Assembly (NCBI GenBank): GCA_023228745.1 | Contig: JALOAP010000225.1 | Span: 1-5,684 of the forward strand | Direction of reading: 5' to 3' | Origin: Dehalococcoidia bacterium | GTDB lineage: Bacteria > Chloroflexota > Dehalococcoidia > Tepidiformales > Tepidiformaceae | DNA length: 5,684 bases | Shown: piece after piece, positions 1 through 3,628 of the stretch | Layout of the letters: each line of letters starts with the position of its first letter | Position numbering within the stretch: the stretch's first letter is position 1 | Translations under genes and position numbers: made by a program | The notes under the pieces: generated by a model | The model's input: the letters and a program-made list of their open reading frames with translations, nothing else | Told to the model about the DNA's origin: nothing | Database searches by the model: none

Positions 1-1
1 G

Positions 2-151
2 ACCGAGAAAATCATCATAAAGGTCATTATGTATCTTTTGGGTTTGCTGGTCAAGTCCACCAAAAACCAGCTTGATGACAAGCTGTTTCTGGACCTGTCC
101 GAAGCCCTGGGAGTACATGAGAAGAAAGACACCGGGGAAGCCTCAAAGTGA
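2..151 (+). CDS. small holin-like phage protein, C-terminal part
   Basis: The frame is open from the left edge and stops with TGA at 149-151, so only the last 49 residues are visible. The fragment opens with a short hydrophobic run (IIIKVIMYLLGLLV, with one lysine inside) that could be part of a membrane segment. A charged amphipathic tail follows, with the sequence KSTKNQLDDKLFLDLSEAL, and a hydrophilic Lys/Glu-rich end. One membrane segment plus a charged tail, placed directly before a cell-wall hydrolase, is the usual setting of a phage holin or holin-like protein, but the beginning is missing and no family motif is diagnostic. The stop overlaps the GTG start of the next gene by four bases (GTGA), which suggests translational coupling. 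Coding status is fairly safe; the holin role is inferred from context only. Confidence 0.6.
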   Translation, partial: TEKIIIKVIMYLLGLLVKSTKNQLDDKLFLDLSEALGVHEKKDTGEASK

Positions 152-657
152 ACTACTATGGGTATGGAAATCCTGAGGAAGTGGCCCGGATAGTGCACCG
201 GATATGTTATCATTTTCATACACCGGATTTGAGATATAAGATGATCTGCGGCATTATTGCCGCAGAGACCCAGTTCGGAACATATCCGGACCGCACCGAA
301 AGCTCGGGTATCGGTATAATGCAGTTTGATCCGATTGCCTTTGAAGATGTGCAGCTAAACACAAGACAGAAATACCGGGACCTAGTTTCAAAGCAATTTG
401 AAATTAAGATGGATCTTGTAAACATATGTTGCCTGAGATACGATGTATCCTTGAGCGTAATCTACGGAATACTGAAACTATTGCGAATACCTGAACTTCT
501 GCCTGATAGGTTGGAATGGCAGGCCCACTACTGGAAAATTCACTGGAACACATCTTCAGGCAAAGGGAGCATTCAGCATTACATTGACTCTTACAACAAA
601 TGGAAAAAAATAATAGGAGAGTACGAATATGTCAGCAGTAAAAGTTCATCTTTATGA
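148..657 (+). CDS. lytic-transglycosylase-like phage cell-wall hydrolase (endolysin or tail lysin)
   Basis: The 169-residue product has the hallmarks of a lysozyme/SLT-like fold. There is a helix with a candidate catalytic glutamate in IIAAETQFG (E40), then the G-I-M-Q motif at residues 56-59 followed by F60-D61. A tryptophan/tyrosine-rich C-terminal segment near residues 124-140 (YWKIHWNTSSGKG) resembles a tail seen in other phage transglycosylase-domain proteins. Such enzymes cleave peptidoglycan glycan strands between MurNAc and GlcNAc. No signal peptide is visible, so export would need a holin, or the enzyme is carried in the tail. The start is GTG at 148, supported by GGGGAAG at 134-140 with a 7-base spacer and a 4-base overlap with the preceding gene. 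The last 29 bases are shared with the next gene. Whether it acts in host lysis or in DNA entry cannot be decided; a holin-like neighbour favours lysis and the tail genes around it favour a virion role. Confidence 0.8.
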   Translation: MNYYGYGNPEEVARIVHRICYHFHTPDLRYKMICGIIAAETQFGTYPDRTESSGIGIMQFDPIAFEDVQLNTRQKYRDLVSKQFEIKMDLVNICCLRYDVSLSVIYGILKLLRIPELLPDRLEWQAHYWKIHWNTSSGKGSIQHYIDSYNKWKKIIGEYEYVSSKSSSL

Positions 658-1282
658 TGACTCAACATTAAAGGCCAGTCCGGTAGTATCTGGCGGTTTA
701 TGGTCTCAGGCATCCGTTTCACTGACGGCCGGTATGCATATATTGAAGGCCAAGGCGGAGGATGCTGCAGGAAACCTATCCGGATTTTCTGCGGTAAAAA
801 AAGTATTTACCGGAAGTACCACAAAACCAGTTTGCTGGTTGCTTGATGACACTGGTCTAAATGCTTATGACAATATCACAAACGACAGCACGCCAAGAAT
901 TAAGGTTAAACTACAATTAAATTCAGAAAGAAGTACACTCGGTACTGATGATGTGTCTGCAAATTCTGTAAGTGCATTAAAAATTTACAAGAAAACAGGA
1001 ACAAGCACTTATTCGCTTTTAGGTACATACACTGAAAACTTAAAGACTCTGGATGGAATTGTAACATTTGAAGCAATTCATCAAATTGAAACGGCCCTAG
1101 ATGACGGAAATCATGAATTTTGTGCTTCCTGGGTTGATGCGCAGGGTAATGAATCGGCAAAGGGCACGATTCTTACTATCACAATTGACACGCAGGCTCC
1201 AGATGCCCCTGCGATCAACAATGTTGAAGACGGTCAGGTTTTTGTAGGAACATCCATCGATGTATCCGGAAGTGCCTCTTAA
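629..1282 (+). CDS. Ig-like repeat protein with split terminal Ig domains (tail decoration/adhesion-like)
   Basis: The 217-residue product is built from bacterial Ig-like sequence. Residues 2-52 look like the later strands of an Ig domain: VKVHLYDDSTL, a tryptophan, 'SLTAGMHILKAKAEDAAGN', then S. The usual first strands (P-x-I-x-x-P-x-DGQ...G) are absent. Residues about 66-188 form a complete domain of the kind carrying DTG and DNITNDSTP (81-89) and ending in DAQGNES (170-176). Residues 189-217 (APAINNVEDGQVFVGTSIDVSG...) are only the opening strands of a third domain, cut by TAA. The start is ATG at 629 with AGGAG (615-619, spacer 9). An in-frame TAG at 614-616 rules out a longer N terminus. 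Ig-like domains are common on phage tails, where they are thought to bind cell-surface glycans weakly. A structural tail role is inferred from position; the exact function is unknown. Confidence 0.85.
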   Translation: MSAVKVHLYDDSTLKASPVVSGGLWSQASVSLTAGMHILKAKAEDAAGNLSGFSAVKKVFTGSTTKPVCWLLDDTGLNAYDNITNDSTPRIKVKLQLNSERSTLGTDDVSANSVSALKIYKKTGTSTYSLLGTYTENLKTLDGIVTFEAIHQIETALDDGNHEFCASWVDAQGNESAKGTILTITIDTQAPDAPAINNVEDGQVFVGTSIDVSGSAS

Positions 1283-1288
1283 AAGGGG
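1283..1288 (+). promoter_or_regulatory. ribosome binding site for the fibre-like gene (GTG start)
   Basis: AAGGGG lies 6 bases before GTG at 1295, directly after the TAA that ends the Ig gene. It supports the GTG start, which is also the point where the conserved fibre motif begins. A second in-frame stop (TGA, 1289-1291) between the two genes makes readthrough unlikely, even though both genes are in the same frame. Confidence 0.6.
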
Positions 1289-1294
1289 TGACCG

Positions 1295-1771
1295 GTGGCT
1301 AAGCAAACAATAGATCTCGGGACACAGGGAACCGTATCCGGAGATACGGTCCGGAGCGCATTTGACAAGTGCAATGATAACTTTGATGAACTTTACCAGC
1401 TTGTTGATAAGCTAGGCGGCTATAAAGGCGAATATTCGACTCAAACCACCTCTACAACTACCAGCTTCGTATATAGCTCGACCTTTGGCGATACAATTCC
1501 ACCCGGGAATTATCTGGTGATCGTTTCCTGCTGGATGTATAGCAATACGATCGGTACTGTTCATACAAATGTTATTTTTGATGGAGTAACCAACATATAT
1601 GGTGTAATCCCTTCCGGATCGGGTTTCATACAAAATGTTGCTGCAATTGCCTTCATATCGCCATCGTCAAATGTTGCCGTAAAGATTGGCGTGAGGCGAA
1701 GAGGCGGAACCGGTGATGCATCGGCAAATCAGTTTAAATGGGTAGCCATCCCCATAAGGAGCTTTACATAA
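1295..1771 (+). CDS. tail fibre / receptor-binding-like protein
   Basis: This 158-residue product begins with a motif widely found at the N terminus of phage tail or capsid fibre proteins: I-D-L-G-T at residues 6-10, then GDTVRSAFDKCNDNFDELY at 16-34. The usual form is 'INIGT..NDGTGD.LR.AFDKIN.NFTELY'; here the NDGTG part is altered to QGTVSG. Residues about 45-158 are rich in Ser/Thr/Val/Gly and beta-prone, with IPPGNYLVIVSCWMYSN (68-84) resembling a strand pair of a C1q/TNF-like jelly roll, and they end in FKWVAIPIRSF. A short helical stem plus a jelly-roll head is consistent with a small trimeric receptor-binding or decoration protein. This is inference; the C-terminal part is not assigned to a named family. 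It sits 12 bases after the Ig gene and overlaps the next gene by one base (TAATG). Confidence 0.82.
   Translation: MAKQTIDLGTQGTVSGDTVRSAFDKCNDNFDELYQLVDKLGGYKGEYSTQTTSTTTSFVYSSTFGDTIPPGNYLVIVSCWMYSNTIGTVHTNVIFDGVTNIYGVIPSGSGFIQNVAAIAFISPSSNVAVKIGVRRRGGTGDASANQFKWVAIPIRSFT
1756..1761 (+). promoter_or_regulatory. ribosome binding site fixing the start at ATG 1771
   Basis: AAGGAG lies 9 bases before ATG at 1771. The same frame stays open upstream to an ATG at 1738, but that codon has no comparable ribosome binding site and lies inside the fibre-like gene. The start at 1771, which overlaps the preceding stop by one base, is therefore preferred. Confidence 0.65.
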
Positions 1772-2085
1772 TGGCTCAGTTATTTGATACGTCTGTAGTT
1801 AAGATATTCAAAATGATCGGCGGACTCCCCAACCCGGCCGTGGACACTTATCTCGCCCAAGATACTACAATTGATGAAGTTAGCGGAGCCGGGTATTGGC
1901 AGACGAACATATCCTTGCCTGAAGGTAGGCATAGCATTTATTCGGTTGCTTATGATTTGGCTGGGAATGAAAGCATTAAAAACTTAAAAACTATCATAGT
2001 GTTGCCATCGCCGTTCAGGGTCAGCAGCACGATAGCCTGGACAATTGGCGAAATTGGAGCAGTCACGATAGGAGAATGCAATTGA
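1771..2085 (+). CDS. small Ig-like half-domain tail protein (paralogue 1)
   Basis: This 104-residue product starts inside an Ig fold. It has SVVKIFKMIGG as a C-like strand, a loop with NPAVDT (21-26), a Gly-Tyr-Trp turn (41-43), then SLPEGRHSIYSVAYDLAGNES (48-68), which is the typical F/G-strand ending of bacterial Ig-like domains. The A/B strands normally before it are missing. A C-terminal tail (residues 70-104) has the repetitive stretch TIAWTIGEIGAVTIGE. It resembles the next gene product along most of its length (VVKIF/YKVEY, NPAVDT/DPDVDT, YDLAGNES/TDNVGNVS), so the two probably arose by duplication. It overlaps the preceding stop by one base and the following TTG start by four. No enzymatic motif is present. 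A structural or adhesive role on the tail is likely but not shown. Confidence 0.75.
   Translation: MAQLFDTSVVKIFKMIGGLPNPAVDTYLAQDTTIDEVSGAGYWQTNISLPEGRHSIYSVAYDLAGNESIKNLKTIIVLPSPFRVSSTIAWTIGEIGAVTIGECN
2070..2074 (+). promoter_or_regulatory. ribosome binding site favouring a TTG start at 2082
   Basis: AGGAG ends only one base before the ATG at 2076, too close to drive it. It sits 7 bases before the in-frame TTG at 2082, which also makes a TTGA overlap with the preceding TGA stop (2083-2085). The TTG is therefore the better start, shortening the product by two residues. Confidence 0.55.
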
Positions 2086-2312
2086 GAAGCTATAAGGTCG
2101 AATATTTCCGGCAGACAGGCAGTAAGCCGGATCCTGATGTTGACACGAAGATCTACGAAACAACCCGGACGGAAGAAAATGCCGGGGTTGATCATATTGT
2201 CACGCTTGCTTTGCCCTATGGCCAATCGCTGATCTATAGCCGGGTGACGGACAATGTCGGGAATGTGTCGAGAATATCAAACGTGAGGAGTCTGAACAGA
2301 AATGGAGAATGA
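2082..2312 (+). CDS. small Ig-like half-domain tail protein (paralogue 2)
   Basis: With the TTG start this is a 76-residue product; the ATG at 2076 would add two residues but lacks proper spacing from AGGAG. It consists almost entirely of the later part of one Ig-like domain: SYKVEYFRQTG, a loop with DPDVDT (17-22), TLALPYGQSLIYSRV (41-55) and DNVGNVS (57-63), followed by a short polar tail. The opening A/B strands are absent, exactly as in the preceding gene, to which it is similar. It is shorter because it lacks the C-terminal tail of that protein. The gene overlaps the previous one by four bases and the following one by 11, so translation is probably coupled. Function beyond a beta-sandwich fragment on the tail cannot be stated. 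Confidence 0.7.
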   Translation: MRSYKVEYFRQTGSKPDPDVDTKIYETTRTEENAGVDHIVTLALPYGQSLIYSRVTDNVGNVSRISNVRSLNRNGE

Positions 2313-3129
2313 TTATAATATCACCGGCAGCACGATAAAAACACTCACTGAGATTTGGTGGAGATGGGATGATCCGTCAGCGAAAGCCCATCTTCTCGAG
2401 GGCTGTGTGGAATGCCGTTTCCTAGTAAAGAATCCTTATGATAACCCAGGAAAATTGTATTCTCTTGAATTCAGCGTTGACGGCGGAACGACAAGGTACC
2501 CGGCCACTGTCCTTCCCGACAAGGGCGTAGGGGCTGCCGCATTTGATTTGAATGCAAAGATAAAGCAGATCTCAGTCTGGTGGTTTGCCGGGTATGATCT
2601 TCGCATTATGAGGCAGTTTACAGGAGTTAAGCTGTATGCAAAGTTTTGCGAAGAACTTACCGGGGACCAGACCGAGGAAAGATCTACAACAATTGACGTA
2701 GATCTTCGGCCTACCGGGCATTTTACCGTGATATCGCCCAGGAGTAATGACCGGTATTTCAACTTGAAATTTGTGTCTAAACAGACAGTGATCCCGGGAG
2801 TGCTGCATTTTAAGGTCGAGATCGACAATGTTGAAACTTTTGACAGCCCGGATCTTCACGTTCTTTCGACACGTGAGGCACCGCTTGAGTGGCTTTGCGA
2901 TGGGGGCGCTTTCCCGGAAGAGGGTGTTCAAAGCAACACCAGTCATATCATTGAATTCAATACTGCACTTTTGGGCAGCCTTGTGGAGGGAGACTATTAC
3001 TACAGGATAACTGCAGATTTCGATCAATTTTACCCTGTTATAACCTACCCGGCGGACGGTCAGGTGTTCGTGGGTGAAACGATAGATGTGACCGGTAAAG
3101 TCATAATACTTGATACATTGGAGAGCTGA
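2302..3129 (+). CDS. beta-rich tail protein with fibronectin/Ig-like segments and a C-terminal half Ig domain
   Basis: This 275-residue product is not confidently assigned. Its N-terminal half includes a tryptophan-rich opening (EIWWRWDD) and LYSLEFSVDGGTT, the strand-turn pattern of fibronectin/Ig-like domains. Residues about 136-240 resemble a second beta-sandwich, with VLHFKVEIDN...TFDSPDL early and LVEGDYYYRITADF late. Residues 245-275 (PVITYPADGQVFVGETIDVTG...) are the opening strands of a bacterial Ig-like domain and then stop. The DGQVFVGxxIDVxG block is shared with the end of the protein at 629-1282. The start is ATG at 2302 after GAGGAG (2285-2290); a better-overlapping ATG at 2309 is out of frame and closes after nine codons. 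It sits directly before the tail assembly chaperone, where many siphophages carry the major tail protein. It could be that, a tail-tube-associated protein, or a tail-tip component; I see no decisive tube-protein motif. Confidence 0.78.
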   Translation: MENDYNITGSTIKTLTEIWWRWDDPSAKAHLLEGCVECRFLVKNPYDNPGKLYSLEFSVDGGTTRYPATVLPDKGVGAAAFDLNAKIKQISVWWFAGYDLRIMRQFTGVKLYAKFCEELTGDQTEERSTTIDVDLRPTGHFTVISPRSNDRYFNLKFVSKQTVIPGVLHFKVEIDNVETFDSPDLHVLSTREAPLEWLCDGGAFPEEGVQSNTSHIIEFNTALLGSLVEGDYYYRITADFDQFYPVITYPADGQVFVGETIDVTGKVIILDTLES

Positions 3130-3521
3130 TGAAAGAAAAACAATATGTAATCCAGGGCGTGAAGCTTCGAATGGGTGAAATGACCCTGGGGCAGGACAAG
3201 AAGCTGCTTGAACTCATGAATGGACGTGAAATCAATTTTGAGGAAATGAAAGGCCTTCAGGGCACAATCAGCTACCTACTGAAAAATGATATCCTGAATG
3301 ATTTTCTCAAAGTGATTCTCAAAGGCGATACCGATTCGATTGACATCGATGAGATCACCAATTCGGAACTGGAGGAAATAATCTCGGATTTTTTCGGCTT
3401 AAACGGCAAGTGGATTTCGAAGTTGAACGACTTATTGAACGATTTCCTGAAAACGATGAAGCTGACGACCCCCTTGCCGAACTTGGAACGGAAGCCCCGG
3501 AAAGCACCTACGACCGGCTGA
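3129..3521 (+). CDS. tail assembly chaperone, short form (lambda gpG-like)
   Basis: The 130-residue acidic, helical protein starts with YVIQGVKLRMGEMTLGQDKKLLELM, the general pattern of phage tail assembly chaperones (a short beta segment, then a helical repeat domain). It carries acidic stretches such as DTDSIDIDEITNSELEEII before a phenylalanine pair at the slippery site (residues 88-89). It lies immediately before the tape measure gene and overlaps a -1 frame extension, the classical G/GT arrangement. Such chaperones coat the tape measure protein and recruit tail tube protein during tail assembly, and are absent from the mature virion. ATG at 3129 overlaps the preceding stop (TGATG), with GGAGA at 3120-3124 upstream. 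Unlike lambda, where the shift is close to the end of G, the unshifted frame here continues 41 residues past the slippery codons, ending in a Lys/Pro-rich tail. Confidence 0.85.
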   Translation: MKEKQYVIQGVKLRMGEMTLGQDKKLLELMNGREINFEEMKGLQGTISYLLKNDILNDFLKVILKGDTDSIDIDEITNSELEEIISDFFGLNGKWISKLNDLLNDFLKTMKLTTPLPNLERKPRKAPTTG

Positions 3522-3628
3522 TCGTAGGCCTTTCCCAGGGAGATATCGTAAAGGGTCTTGAGATCATGGAAAAAGTAACGATGACCCAGGCTTTGAACTG
3601 GCTATTGATAAGGATGAACAATGGCTGA
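3129..3628 (+). CDS. tail assembly chaperone, -1 frameshift form (lambda gpGT-like); join 3129..3395 and 3395..3628
   Basis: A second reading frame, one base back from the short form, is open across the overlap and ends with TGA at 3626-3628, just inside the tape measure gene. Taking the shift at T TTT TTC (3389-3395), the product has 89 residues from the first frame and 77 from the second, about 166 in total. The added part begins RLKRQVDFEVERLIERF, passes an acidic linker (ENDEADDPLAELGTEAPES) and ends in a helical segment, GLEIMEKVTMTQALNWLLIRM. In lambda-like phages the T extension binds tail tube protein while the G part binds the tape measure. A free-standing gene from GTG at 3410 is the alternative, but that codon has no good ribosome binding site. 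I rate frameshifting much more likely from synteny and the slippery sequence; efficiency is unknown. Confidence 0.78.
3389..3395 (+). promoter_or_regulatory. putative -1 ribosomal frameshift slippery site (T TTT TTC)
   Basis: The heptamer is in the X XXY YYZ register of the chaperone frame (GAT TTT TTC GGC), and both tRNAs can re-pair after a one-base slip. It is followed by an open -1 frame to 3628. A weaker candidate, C TTA AAC at 3398-3404, lies three codons downstream in the same register but does not re-pair well in the P site. Confidence 0.7.
3404..3479 (+). other. possible long-range RNA stem downstream of the slippery site
   Basis: CGGCAAG at 3404-3410 is perfectly complementary to CTTGCCG at 3473-3479. 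The 5' arm begins 8 bases after the heptamer, the usual distance for a frameshift-stimulating structure. The loop is about 62 bases and contains a small 4-base hairpin (AAGT/ACTT around 3421-3434). Seven pairs with a long loop can occur by chance, so this is tentative. Confidence 0.3.
3610..3614 (+). promoter_or_regulatory. ribosome binding site of the tape measure gene
   Basis: AAGGA lies 6 bases before ATG at 3621, inside the end of the chaperone extension. It supports the ATG at 3621 as the tape measure start, with an 8-base overlap with the upstream frame. Confidence 0.6.

Larger units (their letters stand above)
1229..3096 (+). repeat. dispersed Ig opening-strand repeat (copies at 1229-1270 and 3055-3096)
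   Basis: Two 42-base blocks encode DGQVFVGTSIDVSG and DGQVFVGETIDVTG near the C termini of two different genes. Eleven of 14 residues and 30 of 42 bases agree; the longest identical run is 11 bases (GACGGTCAGGT). Eight of the 12 base differences fall in third codon positions, so the protein, not the DNA, has been conserved. This is a repeated protein module, not a recent DNA duplication. Confidence 0.6.

Noticed and set aside
1280..1297. Stop-codon readthrough joining the Ig protein to the fibre-like protein, which share a frame
   Set aside because: Two in-frame stops (TAA 1280-1282, TGA 1289-1291) and a good ribosome binding site before GTG 1295 favour separate translation.
1738..1770. Upstream extension of the gene starting at 1771 (ATG at 1738)
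   Set aside because: It has no ribosome binding site, whereas AAGGAG is well placed for ATG 1771; the extension is inside the fibre gene.
1295..1771. Diversity-generating retroelement target in the fibre-like gene
   Set aside because: No template repeat copy and no reverse transcriptase are visible in the window.
2828..3010. 60-codon plus-strand frame inside the gene at 2302-3129
   Set aside because: It lies wholly inside another coding frame, has no convincing ribosome binding site and its product resembles nothing.
2436..3027. Two long minus-strand open frames (2436-2828 and 2572-3027) opposite the beta-rich tail protein
   Set aside because: They are antisense to a well-supported gene, overlap each other, lack recognisable domains or good ribosome binding sites, and no other minus-strand gene is present.
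1229..3065. Recombination or attachment site based on the shared GACGGTCAGGT
   Set aside because: The identity is only 11 bases, lies inside a conserved protein motif, and the surrounding differences are mostly synonymous, so it reflects coding conservation.
3398..3404. C TTA AAC as the main frameshift site
   Set aside because: The P-site leucine tRNA would re-pair poorly on CTT; T TTT TTC just upstream is a better match.
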